The notes under the pieces: generated by a model
What the model saw: the letters and a program-made list of their open reading frames with translations, nothing else
What the model was told of the DNA's origin: nothing
Databases searched by the model: none
Assembly: GCF_040786275.1 (NCBI RefSeq)
Contig: NZ_JBFMVT010000001.1
Coordinates: 1-64,000 of the forward strand
From: Buttiauxella gaviniae
Lineage (GTDB): Bacteria > Pseudomonadota > Gammaproteobacteria > Enterobacterales > Enterobacteriaceae
DNA: 64,000 nucleotides
Direction of reading: 5' to 3'
Translations under genes and position numbers: made by a program
Shown: positions 7,292 to 16,395 of the stretch, in pieces
Layout of the letters: every line of letters begins with the position of its first letter
Numbering within the stretch: position 1 is the stretch's first letter

Positions 7292-7618
7292 TCAGTCTTC
7301 CGCAGCCAGTTGGGACATCAGGATGTTGTAATCCACCTGAGCGCGTTGTTCTTCTGCCAGTGTCAGCATGTAACCCCGTTTTGCCGCCGCACCGATAAAC
7401 ACAGGGCGGTCTTTCAGTGGCAACTGTGCCAGGTAGTCCAGTGCATTTCCCAGCAGGTGGGACTGATAAATCTCGTAGAACTGACCGCAGCGCCGACCCG
7501 CCTGTTTCTCCAGCCGCGCCAGTACCACATCCGCCCGGATCACGTCATGCGGATGGCAGGAATCGATATTGGTGATAAAACCGTCAGTGCGCAGGAGTGA
7601 GTTTTTACTGGTCATCAT
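7292..7618 (-). CDS. 108-residue leading-region protein, unknown
   Basis: The start at 7618 (ATGATGACC) lies six bases after GGAAGG. The protein begins MMTSKNSLLRTDGFITNID and continues with a helical body, VIRADVVLARLEKQAGRRCGQFYEIYQ, and a C-terminal helix LTLAEEQRAQVDYNILMSQL. No signal peptide or recognised domain. It is 58 bp upstream of the 162-residue gene and 14 bp downstream of the 67-residue gene, so all are one operon. The function is unknown. Expression early after transfer is inferred from position. Confidence 0.6.
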   Translation of the reverse strand: MMTSKNSLLRTDGFITNIDSCHPHDVIRADVVLARLEKQAGRRCGQFYEIYQSHLLGNALDYLAQLPLKDRPVFIGAAAKRGYMLTLAEEQRAQVDYNILMSQLAAED

Positions 7619-7632
7619 TTTTTCCTTCCGGT

Positions 7633-7836
7633 TCATGACTGACGAAACAGCGCAGCCACCGCGCCACGAATGAAAGATACGCAGGCATCCAGTCGGGTAA
7701 ACCGTTCGCCATAATGTGCGTTTGCCTCTTCAGCGCAGGCCACGTTGCAGTGAGCTTCATCGAGAACCCGCACAATGTTTTTCCCCCATCTTTCGGAAGA
7801 TTCAGGAGCGGCGGTCTTGACGTTGTGTGTGTTCAT
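7633..7836 (-). CDS. 67-residue leading-region protein with shared N-terminal leader
   Basis: It starts at 7836 with a GAGGAG site. Residues 1-16 (MNTHNVKTAAPESSER) match the start of the unrelated gene at 5722. The remainder is WGKNIVRVLDEAHCNVACAEE, then HYGERFTRLDACVSF, a short soluble helical protein with three Cys. It is the first gene after repeat B. The function is unknown. The shared leader lies within the repeated DNA, so it came with the promoter element rather than by protein homology. Confidence 0.55.
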   Translation of the reverse strand: MNTHNVKTAAPESSERWGKNIVRVLDEAHCNVACAEEANAHYGERFTRLDACVSFIRGAVAALFRQS

Positions 7837-8291
7837 GCTGGTTTACTCCTCTGGTGGTTATGTCATCTCTCGGTGAGTTCTCTCGCGGCGAAGGGCAAAG
7901 GAGCGACGGCGCTGGACGGAAAACAAGGGCGAGCACAGCGAGTGCATTTCACCCTTGTTTTCTGGCCGGAGACGGTGCTACGAAAAGCCCTCCGCGTGAG
8001 GACGCGGCCGTGAGATACCCCACCGGGCACACAAACAGCATGAACACACCCGACACGACGGAACGGCGTGGCGACATTAAAGCGACGGTTCACCGGCGCG
8101 GTGAAGGCGTGGGCCAACGGCCCGCAGCTGGGGTTGACCTTGCCGTTGCCATCAGACCCTAGCGAAGCCCGAAACCCGTAAGGGATTCGGCGGAGACTGG
8201 CCGCTGCCGTGCAGCTGCCCGTCGGAGTGGGGCTGACGACCCGGCCGGAACGGACGGAGAGCCGAAGGGGGCCATTGCCCTGACGGGGTTA
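7788..8291 (-). repeat. Leading-region repeat, copy B (Frpo-like)
   Basis: Nearly identical to copy A over about 500 bp. The hairpin arms are GAAAACAAGGG (7919-7929) and CCCTTGTTTTC (7952-7962), with GTGCATTTCA immediately 5' of the second arm. The shared core is 8101-8280. It heads the minus-strand operon 7836-6465. Only the stretch around 8005-8060 differs strongly from copy A, so the two copies are recent duplicates or are kept alike by gene conversion. Confidence 0.7.
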
Positions 8292-8606
8292 TTTTTTGGG
8301 GTAATGGCACTCTGGTAGCAGTAGTAAAAAACGGTTACCCGGCATAAGCAAAAGTGCCGGAGCCAGAGCATCAGCAGCCCTCAGCAAGGTATGTGTCAGG
8401 GGAAAAATCGGAAACATCAGGAAAAGAGGCGAAGGGAGAAAGCGGGTGCGCCGCAGGCGCATCCCTCCTGCTCCGTACCCCGCAGGGGTACACCTTCTGT
8501 TGGTTTTGCGGTCGCACTCAGAAGGAGAAAGGGCTGCCAGTATGGTTAACTGACAGCCCTTCTGAAGGCGCTTGTGGCAATAGCCAGAACAACATCATCC
8601 CTGTAA
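8292..8606. other. Non-coding interval between repeat B and hok
   Basis: No gene supported. Several hairpins are present, for example GGGATGCGCC-type arms around 8445-8465 (GGTGCGCCGCAGGCGCATCC) and GGGCTGCCAG/CTGACAGCCC at 8530-8560. These resemble structured 3' regions seen downstream of hok loci. Confidence 0.4.
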
Positions 8607-8628
8607 AGGTGGGGATTGCTCCCCACCT
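8607..8628 (-). terminator. Hairpin downstream of hok
   Basis: AGGTGGGG-ATTGCT-CCCCACCT makes a perfect 8-bp stem starting 9 bases after the hok stop, in the place where R1 hok mRNA has its 3' terminator hairpin. The following T run is short on the minus strand (TTTACAG). Confidence 0.55.
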
Positions 8629-8636
8629 CCGGGTTG

Positions 8637-8795
8637 CTACTTACTGGATTCGTAGGCAAGTACGGCAGCGACCTCCCGTTGTCCGTCCTTTAAACGAATT
8701 TCGCAGAGCGATTTTCGGGTGAGGTAGGTGAATATCAGCAGTGTGAGGCACACTATTAATACGCACCAGACAACGGTATTTCGCGGCAGTTTCAT
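8637..8795 (-). CDS. hok: Hok/FlmA-family toxin
   Basis: 52 residues, [20 protein letters not shown] and on to the family tail [13 protein letters not shown]. It differs from R1 Hok/F FlmA at only a few positions. It has one membrane segment (about residues 6-24) and conserved Cys11, Cys16 and Cys31. Hok depolarises the inner membrane in plasmid-free cells when the unstable Sok antisense RNA is lost. The AAGGAGAAGAAGGCT ribosome site is kept. The reading frame is intact, but the mRNA leader and sok are cut off 18 bp upstream of the mok start by an inserted element (8871-14539), so normal control must be lost. Confidence 0.93.
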   Translation of the reverse strand: MKLPRNTVVWCVLIVCLTLLIFTYLTRKSLCEIRLKDGQREVAAVLAYESSK

Positions 8796-8853
8796 AGCCT
8801 TCTTCTCCTTGCGCAGAGCGCGGTAAGAAGCTATCCTGATGTTGTCGAGACAT
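8641..8853 (-). CDS. mok: Mok/FlmC overlapping frame that controls hok translation
   Basis: A 70-codon frame starts at the ATG at 8853 ([19 protein letters not shown]) and overlaps almost all of hok in another frame, with the same length and position as R1 mok. In the R1 system hok translation is coupled to mok, and Sok RNA blocks mok. Here the sequence upstream of the mok start is homologous for 17 bp only and then stops at the end of an inserted element. Confidence 0.75.
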   Translation of the reverse strand: MSRQHQDSFLPRSAQGEEGYETAAKYRCLVRINSVPHTADIHLPHPKIALRNSFKGRTTGGRCRTCLRIQ

Positions 8854-8918
8854 AGGATTGAGCCTCTGGGTGTACTGACCCCCAAAAGTTGGACTGAATA
8901 ATCGAGGCATCTCAGAAA

Positions 8919-8947
8919 GAGTCCATGGTATACATGGGCTCTTTTTT
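8919..8947 (+). terminator. Terminator-like hairpin near the left IS end
   Basis: GAGTCCATG-gtata-CATGGGCTC (one G-T pair) is followed by TTTTTT on the + strand. Such hairpins close to the end of IS3-family elements block read-through from flanking DNA. It could also come from the remnant's 3' part. Confidence 0.6.
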
Positions 8948-9005
8948 GTTTCCTGTTAAAGCTAAATAACGTGTCCCGCAATCGAATTATCCATTTCGTT
9001 GCTTA

Positions 9006-9431
9006 TTACTTCACCCGCTTCCCTGCTTCATCAATAACCTTTTCGCCATCTTCTTTCGTGAATGCACTTTGCTGAGGTTCCGGAATAATTTCCAGTACCA
9101 CCTCTGAAGGTCTGCACAGGCGGGTTCCTGCAGGTGTGACAACAATTGGCCGGTTGATAAGAATTGGATATTGCAGCATTAATTCTATCAATTGCTCATC
9201 GGTAAACCTGTCTTCTGCAAGTTCCAGTTGCTCATAAGGCTCAACATTCTTACGCAGCAATGCACGTACCGTAATTCCCATATCTGAAATAAGTTTAATA
9301 AGCTCATCGCGGGTCGGGGGCGTATCGAGATAATAAATTATCGTCGGTTCGTTGCCGCTGTTACGGATCATCTCCAGCGTGTTGCGTGATGTGCCACAGG
9401 CCGGGTTGTGATAGATGGTAATGTTGCTCAT
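9006..9431 (-). CDS. arsC: ArsC, glutaredoxin-dependent arsenate reductase
   Basis: 141 residues, the standard plasmid R773-type length. The active-site loop HNPACGTSRNT carries catalytic Cys12. The substrate arginines are in RALLRKN (about 60), LINRPIV (about 94) and GTRLCRP (about 107). It reduces arsenate to arsenite with glutathione and glutaredoxin so that ArsB can export it. It starts 12 bp after the arsB stop and is the last gene of arsRBC. Confidence 0.97.
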   Translation of the reverse strand: MSNITIYHNPACGTSRNTLEMIRNSGNEPTIIYYLDTPPTRDELIKLISDMGITVRALLRKNVEPYEQLELAEDRFTDEQLIELMLQYPILINRPIVVTPAGTRLCRPSEVVLEIIPEPQQSAFTKEDGEKVIDEAGKRVK

Positions 9432-9443
9432 ATCAGTATCTCA

Positions 9444-10733
<1,290 letters not shown>

Positions 10734-10777
10734 CTCAGACCCCATCATATATGATTTTGTAAATATGTTTTCCTGCT

Positions 10778-11098
10778 TCAGCAGGAGGTGCAGGCTGATT
10801 TGTCCAGCCATTCACGTACATCCTCGCGCAGACACTGCCAGGTCGTCGTGATTGTCTCTGCTGCCCACGCCGGTATATGGGGTGACAGACGATAGTGGAT
10901 CCATTTGCCTTCCCGATGGTCAAGAACCAGCTCAGCCTCGCGAAGAATAGCCATATGTCGCGAAATTTTGGGCTGTGATTCGGAGGTGGCCGCGCAGATA
11001 TCGCAGACGCACAGTTCACCGGACTCCCGGAGAAGCATGACGATGGCGAGCCGTGTCTCATCCGACAGGATTTTGAAAAGCTGGACAGGTTGTAGCAT
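10778..11098 (-). CDS. arsR: ArsR, arsenic-sensing repressor
   Basis: 106 residues, winged-helix SmtB/ArsR family. The metalloid site is in [14 protein letters not shown], with the cysteines of the alpha-3 motif (CVCDIC), and the recognition helix follows ([18 protein letters not shown]). A C-terminal CTSC pair is also present. It represses arsRBC and the divergent arsH until arsenite or antimonite binds. A candidate operator lies about 30 bp upstream. Confidence 0.96.
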   Translation of the reverse strand: MLQPVQLFKILSDETRLAIVMLLRESGELCVCDICAATSESQPKISRHMAILREAELVLDHREGKWIHYRLSPHIPAWAAETITTTWQCLREDVREWLDKSACTSC

Positions 11099-11120
11099 TT
11101 ATCACTCCATTCCCTTTAGA

Positions 11121-11160
11121 ATACACATATGGTAAATCATATATATTAACTTTGAAATCA
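11121..11160. promoter_or_regulatory. ArsR operator and divergent ars promoter region
   Basis: The interval ATACACATATGGTAAATC followed by ATATATATTAACTTTGAAAT closely resembles the E. coli ars operator (CACAT..GTTAAGTCATATATG..TTGACT). It includes the inverted repeat ATATG-N6-CATAT (11127-11142). It lies between divergent arsR and arsH. Confidence 0.7.
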
Positions 11161-11183
11161 TCTGTTCTCTATGGAGGAGAAAA

Positions 11184-11882
11184 ATGGAACAATTTCCTGC
11201 CCTGAACACCGAATGCTTTGATCAACACATCGCTGAACGCCTGCACCTGCAGGAGCCACCACGGATTCTGATCCTGTATGGCTCAGTAAGGGAACGCTCT
11301 TACAGCCGCTTTGCCGCGGAAGAAGCCGGTCGCCTGCTGACGGCGATGGGCGCGGAGGTAAAGCTCTTTAACCCTTCCGGTTTACCTCTGCCGGATGATG
11401 CACCGGACACGCACCCTAAGGTCACCGAACTACGCAGCCTGGTCAGATGGTGTGACGGGATGGTGTGGAGTTCACCGGAGCGGCATGGGGCAATGAGCGC
11501 GGTTATGAAGGCACAAATCGACTGGATACCCTTAAGTGAAGGCGTAGTTCGTCCTTCACAGGGTAAAACGCTTGCGGTAATGCAGGTTTGCGGCGGTTCG
11601 CAGTCCTTCAATGCCGTGAACCAGATGCGCATTCTGGGGCGCTGGATGCGTATGTTCACTATCCCCAACCAGTCCTCAGTGGCCAAAGCGTGGCAGGAAT
11701 TCGATGAGAACGGACGTATGAAACCCTCTTCCTGGTATGACCGTATCGTCGACGTCACCGAGGAATTATTTAAGATCACCCTGCTCCTGAAAGGGCAGAC
11801 TAATTATCTGGCTGACCGATACAGCGAACGTAAGGAAAGTCATCAGGCACTGTCCGCACGGGTAAATCAGGCCAAAATCTGA
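11184..11882 (+). CDS. arsH: ArsH, NADPH-dependent FMN oxidoreductase for organoarsenicals
   Basis: 232 residues, full length. The flavodoxin-like fold is shown by [16 protein letters not shown] (FMN phosphate loop), [20 protein letters not shown] and [18 protein letters not shown]. Family members oxidise trivalent methylated or aromatic arsenicals and reduce quinones with NADPH. The start has a strong GGAGGAG site. It is divergent from arsR, the arsH-arsRBC arrangement seen in enterobacterial transposons. Confidence 0.95.
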   Translation: MEQFPALNTECFDQHIAERLHLQEPPRILILYGSVRERSYSRFAAEEAGRLLTAMGAEVKLFNPSGLPLPDDAPDTHPKVTELRSLVRWCDGMVWSSPERHGAMSAVMKAQIDWIPLSEGVVRPSQGKTLAVMQVCGGSQSFNAVNQMRILGRWMRMFTIPNQSSVAKAWQEFDENGRMKPSSWYDRIVDVTEELFKITLLLKGQTNYLADRYSERKESHQALSARVNQAKI

Positions 11883-12038
11883 CAGGGGAACATAGTAACC
11901 ATGGTTGGCCTCTTCAGGATAACAGCCAGTGAGGCCGGCCATGCTCGTACCCTATCATATCTTTTACATCTCGGGCGCATCTGCCCCGCATGGGGTTGTG
12001 ATATAATTCCCGCGCCATTGGATTCGTAAGGGATAACA

Positions 12039-12554
12039 GTGAAAGGCGCACATAAAAATCTTTCCTTTAATGGAAAAAGCTACTGTATGAAGCACCTCGC
12101 GCCTTTGACGTTTATGGCAGAAATCGCCAATATCCCTGACCCCGTACAGATAACAATCAACTACAGCAATCATGTCTTTTCTGACCAGAAAGGAAACGGA
12201 CCGGAAATTCCACCGGATCGATTTTTCTGTGCTGACAGATATGCTGCCAGCCTTAACCTGCCGCAGATGCTTTCAACAAATCTGCTGACCTCCTACGTTG
12301 TTCCCCATATCAATAAGGGAAACAATGAGATGTATCATTATATGGAGGTTAATGACTATGCGATCTTCTTTGACTTGCGTAAGGACAACGGCCACCCGAA
12401 CGGCTTAAAGCTTTATGTTGTATCAGCTTATGAAGTCAATCAGTGGGGACGACACTCCATACCAAAGAGTAGGCCCATGAAATTTGCATATGTCGCACAT
12501 CTGCGACTGAATGGACAGACGGTTTACACGTCCAGAAAAGCAAAAAGGCGCTGA
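12039..12554 (+). CDS. 171-residue protein of unknown function, possible ribonuclease-fold toxin
   Basis: GTG start at 12039 preceded by AAGGGAT. The protein is basic at its C-terminus (ends TSRKAKRR). Residues 1-20 are MKGAHKNLSFNGKSYCMKHL, the middle contains PPDRFFCADRYAASLNLPQMLS, and residues about 105-130 read VNDYAIFFDLRKDNGHPNGLKLYVVSAYEVN. The last stretch, two beta strands with a His between, is reminiscent of BECR-type (RelE/barnase-like) nuclease domains, but no catalytic set can be claimed. It sits between arsH and the IS150-like transposase as cargo of the inserted element. It ends inside a palindromic terminator shared with a convergent small gene. Confidence 0.6.
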   Translation: MKGAHKNLSFNGKSYCMKHLAPLTFMAEIANIPDPVQITINYSNHVFSDQKGNGPEIPPDRFFCADRYAASLNLPQMLSTNLLTSYVVPHINKGNNEMYHYMEVNDYAIFFDLRKDNGHPNGLKLYVVSAYEVNQWGRHSIPKSRPMKFAYVAHLRLNGQTVYTSRKAKRR

Positions 12555-12568
12555 TATCAGCGCCTTTT
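12543..12568. terminator. Bidirectional terminator
   Basis: AAAAGGCGCTGA-TATC-AGCGCCTTTT is close to a perfect palindrome with A and T tails, so it works in both directions. It overlaps the stop codon of the 171-residue gene and adjoins the stop of the convergent small gene at 12568. Confidence 0.85.
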
Positions 12569-12756
12569 CACCAGAGTAGATCATCGATGTTATCCACTCT
12601 TGTTGGGTTCCGGTCTGTGTCTTTGGATATCCCGCTCTTAGGCTGGGGGAGATTACTCTCCGACATCAATACCCCATCAACATACCAGTGTTGAGTGGTT
12701 CCGGTCAGTATCGATGCCTGAATAGTAATAAACCTGACGTTTACCTGCAAGGTCAC
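12568..12756 (-). CDS. Small protein of unknown function (62 or 32 residues)
   Basis: The open frame gives 62 residues. An internal ATG (MSESNLPQPK...) preceded by GATGGGGTATTG could start a 32-residue acidic peptide ending NIDDLLW. It ends exactly at the bidirectional terminator, which supports a real gene. No domain is recognised. If the convergent neighbour is a toxin, an antidote role is conceivable but unsupported by homology. Confidence 0.35.
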   Translation of the reverse strand: MTLQVNVRFITIQASILTGTTQHWYVDGVLMSESNLPQPKSGISKDTDRNPTRVDNIDDLLW

Positions 12757-13126
12757 TGCTATTCATAGCTATTCATGACTTTTCAGCGTTACGGGAATAC
12801 GCGTTAATAGCCCACTATTCGCAACCAAAGGCCTCAGAAACAGTTTTTACTGTTGAAACACAATTGGCCTTATGCGTAACGAAGAATCGCTCTCCGGGCT
12901 TCCTGTTGCGAATTAGAGGCATGTTTTCCTGCAAAAAAGATTTGTAAATTTTTTACGAAAAGCACTTTTTGCTCATTTTGAATGCTGTTCATTTCAGCCT
13001 GGCCGTGTCCGGAACATCAGAAACGCCCCGGAACAACAGGGCTGGTATCAATACAGCTGAGGGCCGTCAGGCCGCGTAACGCCCTTGTCAACATCAGACC
13101 GTCCAGGTGAAATCAGGATAACGTGG
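12757..13126. other. Non-coding interval inside the ars element
   Basis: I see no gene. It contains an AT-rich stretch (12930-12990) and GC-rich sequence near 13010-13090. The IS150-like element should have its 3' inverted repeat within about 60 bp of the orfB stop at 13127. No such repeat is present here, which fits truncation of the IS at its 3' end. Confidence 0.5.
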
Positions 13127-14012
13127 CTAAAGCCGCAACGGGTAGGTCTTCAGGCGGTATTCAACCGGGCTGAGGCCGTTAAATTTAAGGCTGATTCGCC
13201 GCGTGTTGTAGTAACGAATGTAATCCTCAAGAACAACCTTCAGCTCCTCAACATCGTTGAATTTACGGGTGTAGAAGCATTCTGATTTTAACGTCCCGAA
13301 AAAACACTCAGCGCAGGCATTGTCCAGACAGTTTCCTTTGCGGGACATGCTTTGCAGAACCCCAAACTCCCGCAACTGATACTGATACCACCGATGGCGG
13401 TACTGCCAGCCCTGATCTGAATGAAGTACTGGTTTGCTGTTTGCGTCCATTCTGGCAAATGCCTTAATCAACATGTCGTCAATCATCGGCATTGTCGGGC
13501 GTTCTGAGATACTGTAGGAAATGACTTCGTTATTGAAGAGATCGATGATCGGAGAAAGATAGAGTTTGCGGCCGTTGACGGCGAACTCGGTGACATCTGT
13601 GACCCATTTTTCGTTGGGCCGACTGGCTTTGAAGTTTCGTTGCAGGAGGTTGTCAGCAGCACACCCACGTTCGCCACGCCAGGAGGTATAGCGCTTTACT
13701 TTGATAACGGCTTTAAGATCAAGAGCATTCATCAGGCGTTGAACCACTTTGTGGTTGATCAGCCAGCCCTCTCTTCTGATCGCCAGCGTTACCCGTCGAT
13801 AGCCATAGCGGCCCTGGTTTTCATCATATATCTCGCTGATTCGACGATTTATTTCATCATATTTTCCCGGAGAGCGTAGTGCTTTAAGATGATAGTAAAA
13901 CGTGCTCCTGGGTATCCGGGCGGTACTCAGCAGCTGATCAAGCGGGTAATGCTGCCTTAGTTCGTCAACAACACGAACCTTATCTCTTACCGAACTAAGG
14001 CTTTCAGCTTTT
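13127..14012 (-). CDS. IS3-family (IS150-group) transposase OrfB
   Basis: The orfB frame is open from the overlap with orfA to the stop at 13127. It carries HTH_21 (RIPRSTFYYHLKAL, then ENQGRYGYRRV) and the rve DDE core: WVTDVTEF (first D), LHSDQGWQY (second D) and NACAECFFGTLKSE (E). It has no start codon of its own and must be made by -1 frameshifting from orfA at CAAAAG (14008-14013). The reading frame looks intact, so the transposase may be functional even though the element's 3' end is displaced. Confidence 0.85.
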
Positions 14013-14496
14013 GAAGATAAATTATCCGTAATTCAAGACGTTTGACCTTCCTTTCCAGTTCATGAATTCGCTGCTCTTTTGATCGTTCCTCTGCGGCTTC
14101 AATAAGTTCAGGGTGTTCAGCCATGTAAGATACCCTTTTTGTGCCTACCTTGAGTGAGCGAAGCCCTTCTTCACCCTGCTCTTTGTACACTTTTAACCAT
14201 TTGGCGACAGATGATGCACCTGCAACATTGAATTTAGTCGCGGCCTGTGTCTGAGATATCTGACCAGATAGCACCGCTTTCACAGCTTCAATTCTGATTT
14301 CAGGATCGATGGATACACCCTTATCTCTGGGTTTTAGTCCCTCTTCACCATAAGCATCATAGGCTGCAACCCAGATTCTCACCTGGGTTCTGGGAACGTT
14401 GAAACGGGCTGAAGTTAAGCGATAGCCTTCATCGCTGGCAAGATAGTGCATAACGACTTCAAGGCGTTCTTCGAGGGTATATTTACGTCCGGGCAT
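13987..14496 (-). CDS. IS3-family (IS150-group) transposase OrfA
   Basis: 169 residues with two helix-turn-helix units (YTLEERLEVVMHYLASDEG, and SQTQAATKFNVAGASSVAKWLKVY) and a C-terminal leucine-rich coiled coil (RIHELERKVKRLELRIIYLQKLK). This is typical of IS150-type OrfA, which binds the inverted repeats and oligomerises. It starts 43 bp inside the right end of the inserted element (TGCACTGCACCC on the minus strand at 14539). Confidence 0.9.
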   Translation of the reverse strand: MPGRKYTLEERLEVVMHYLASDEGYRLTSARFNVPRTQVRIWVAAYDAYGEEGLKPRDKGVSIDPEIRIEAVKAVLSGQISQTQAATKFNVAGASSVAKWLKVYKEQGEEGLRSLKVGTKRVSYMAEHPELIEAAEERSKEQRIHELERKVKRLELRIIYLQKLKALVR

Positions 14497-14542
14497 AGGA
14501 CTCTCCAGTTTGAGAGTCCAACTAAATGGGTGCAGTGCAGGG

Positions 14543-14632
14543 TTAATGAAAATTAACTTAGGGGCTTAATTTTTTCTGCCTCACAACAAGCCGACGGTGA
14601 GGCAAAAAGCCTCAAGCGCCATGGTCATTATA
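14543..14632 (-). other. Severed 5' half of hok/sok locus (leader and sok body)
   Basis: On the minus strand this reads GGCGCTTGAGGCTTTTTGCC, then the hairpin partner, then AAGTTAATTTTCATTAACC, which closely follows the R1 hok mRNA leader/Sok region. A TATAAT box (14632-14627) lies where the hok promoter should be. The matching other half (mok and hok) is at 8637-8870, 5.67 kb away, beyond the inserted element. Transcripts from this promoter now enter the IS, and Sok is separated from its own promoter. Confidence 0.8.
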
Positions 14633-14746
14633 CCGCAGCGGCACACTTCCTGCCCAGGAATAACATGCTGAATTTGTGAGCAAATTTAATCCCGGGTTCA
14701 CCTGCCGTTCCCCGACTTTCCTGCCCATACGTCATCCCCCATGCTG

Positions 14747-14926
14747 TCAGCGACGACGCTTCCATATTCTGAACAGCAAATACAATGTTATCGGGACTAA
14801 AATCCCTGCCAGGGTACCCAGTGCGGGAGAATAGGGCAGCAAAAAATATCTCGCTGCCACTCCCAGCAGACACATACCCGCTATCGCTAACATGAACACT
14901 GCAAAATCCCTGATGTTGTCTGCCAT
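14747..14926 (-). CDS. 59-residue inner-membrane protein
   Basis: ATG at 14926 with AGAGGAAAGAGACA directly upstream. The protein begins MADNIRDFAVFMLAIAG and has two hydrophobic segments (about 8-28 and 36-52) with a short loop containing LLPYSPALG. It ends in the positively charged tail RIWKRRR, so both termini are probably cytoplasmic. No family is recognised. It lies downstream of psiBA in the same direction, just before the severed hok promoter, and is likely the last gene of the unit headed by repeat C. Confidence 0.55.
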   Translation of the reverse strand: MADNIRDFAVFMLAIAGMCLLGVAARYFLLPYSPALGTLAGILVPITLYLLFRIWKRRR

Positions 14927-15012
14927 TGTCTCTTTCCTCTTAAAATCTGTCCGACTATGTTATCGGCATTTGGCCCCATTTACTTAATGTTCCCACGCAT
15001 TGCCAGGTCGTC

Positions 15013-15225
15013 TTACTGCGATGCACGCGCAGGCCAGCCTGCATAAACGAAAAGGGCTTTTGCCTGGTGTGAACGGCTGGATACGCGTTGTGCGCGTTCC
15101 TGGGGGGTGTCCAGTTCATAGTGCTGGTTCATCGCCAGATCCACTGCCCCCGTCCGGTTCTGTGCAATGACCCGGTAATCAGCATACCCGCAATGGTCAC
15201 CCAGAATGACCGTATAGCGTTTCAT
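15013..15225 (-). CDS. Small protein downstream of psiA, unknown
   Basis: 70 residues. The start overlaps the psiA stop by three bases, so translation is coupled. It begins MKRYTVILGDHCGYADYRVIAQN and continues with a helical GAVDLAMNQHYELDTPQERAQ. The start looks like a small ferredoxin-like or beta-alpha-beta fold. It has no membrane segment and no recognised family. Coupling to psiA suggests a shared early role after transfer. Confidence 0.65.
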   Translation of the reverse strand: MKRYTVILGDHCGYADYRVIAQNRTGAVDLAMNQHYELDTPQERAQRVSSRSHQAKALFVYAGWPARASQ

Positions 15226-15953
15226 ACCCGCCCCTCCCGGTGTACCAGTTTGTTCGGGACCATCCAGCGTTCATGCGCCCTGACTGCCGGGGAGGCTTCT
15301 TTCGCCAGCGCCTGAACCTCATACATCAACGCCCAGTGCGGCTGGTTGTCCCACTGCCACCGCTCAAGGGTTACCAGCGACGGGAAACGCTCACTCCAGC
15401 GAAAGAACATGTCATCGAGCACATTTTCGCTGATATCCGTTTGCCGCCAGCGCGAGAACCAGCTGCGCACCGTTTCCGGGGTCTGGAATGCCAGGTCAAT
15501 TTCGGCCTGCCCGACCCTGGACTGATACGCCTGCTGTTCGCTTATCCGGGCTTTGCTGCGCTGGCGGGTATATTTCTGCTCCCGGAGGTCCAGTTTCTGA
15601 CGGAACCGCTCATCCTCCTTAAAGCGGGTTTCCGGGAACAGTTCGTATGCCGCACTGACCGATAAGGGCAGATAACAGCAGGTTCCCCGGCTCTCGATCA
15701 GCGTATCGATGGCACTTATCCAGTTGGCCTTACGTCCACGCAACTCCCGCTCAGTGAGCGTGGCGGCGAAATAGTTTATTTCCTTCAGCCCGATACGTTT
15801 GCTGCCGGTGAGGTGTCGGAAAAAGGCATGTGCCCAGGCATGTTCAGGCAGGCGTTTCCCCTGCGAAAGGCGATGCTCCACCTCCCCTACCGCACGCAGT
15901 GCTGCGCGTCGGCCTTCATGCAACGGGATCAGTGCAAGATGAGCCGGGATCAT
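15222..15953 (-). CDS. psiA: PsiA, plasmid SOS inhibition protein A
   Basis: 243 residues, same length class as F PsiA. Recognisable blocks are ALRAVGEVEHRLSQGKRLPEHAWAHAFFR, GSKRIGLKEINYF, WISAIDTLIESRGTCCYLPL and EIDLAFQTPETVRSWFSRW. PsiA is co-expressed with PsiB, and its molecular role is less clear. The start ATG overlaps the psiB stop (ATGA), and the 3' end overlaps the next small gene, giving a tightly coupled psiB-psiA-orf70 operon. Confidence 0.93.
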   Translation of the reverse strand: MIPAHLALIPLHEGRRAALRAVGEVEHRLSQGKRLPEHAWAHAFFRHLTGSKRIGLKEINYFAATLTERELRGRKANWISAIDTLIESRGTCCYLPLSVSAAYELFPETRFKEDERFRQKLDLREQKYTRQRSKARISEQQAYQSRVGQAEIDLAFQTPETVRSWFSRWRQTDISENVLDDMFFRWSERFPSLVTLERWQWDNQPHWALMYEVQALAKEASPAVRAHERWMVPNKLVHREGRV

Positions 15954-16387
15954 AACGCCTCCTCCTGTGTCAGCATTGCCGCGACACTGGTCGCCGAACA
16001 GCGCATCCGTGCCAGCGCCGCCGTCTGTTGCAGCAGCACATTGAAATCGTGCGGTTCAAACACCGGGGTTGTCATGAGCAGTCTCACGCACTGACCGCAG
16101 GACGAAAGCAGCACCACCGACCAGGCAGGACTGATTTCCCCAGGACTACAGACACACAGGTGCCACTGTCCGTCAGGGGGTGTAAAACGACACTGCACCG
16201 GAAACAGCCCGCCGAACTCGGTCCGGTACTCAGCGTTAACCTGCCAGTGTTCGGGAGTCTCGAGGTGACGCATGATGGCGTGTGTCAGGGTGCGCCTGAA
16301 GTCATCGCCACGCTCACGCCATTCTTCGTATTCACAGGGCAGCATGGTTTTCAAATCATCAATATTGCGGCTGAACATGGTCTTCAC
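15950..16387 (-). CDS. psiB: PsiB, plasmid SOS inhibition protein B
   Basis: 145 residues, very close to the F protein's length. The matching central motif is TEFGGLFPVQCRFTPPDGQWHLCVCSPGEIS. PsiB binds RecA and stops it from forming filaments on SSB-coated DNA, so entry of the single-stranded T-strand does not trigger SOS. AAGGAG lies just upstream of the ATG. The gene is in the leading region on the strand that can use the T-strand as template, as expected for a zygotically induced gene. Confidence 0.94.
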   Translation of the reverse strand: MKTMFSRNIDDLKTMLPCEYEEWRERGDDFRRTLTHAIMRHLETPEHWQVNAEYRTEFGGLFPVQCRFTPPDGQWHLCVCSPGEISPAWSVVLLSSCGQCVRLLMTTPVFEPHDFNVLLQQTAALARMRCSATSVAAMLTQEEAL

Positions 16388-16395
16388 TCCTTATT

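Noticed and set aside
8371..8722. Plus-strand frames opposite hok and its 3' region
   Set aside because: No ribosome sites or domains. They are shadows of the structured hok mRNA region.
11300..11779. Minus-strand 159-codon frame inside arsH
   Set aside because: It is antisense to a full-length, well-conserved ArsH and has no ribosome site or domain.
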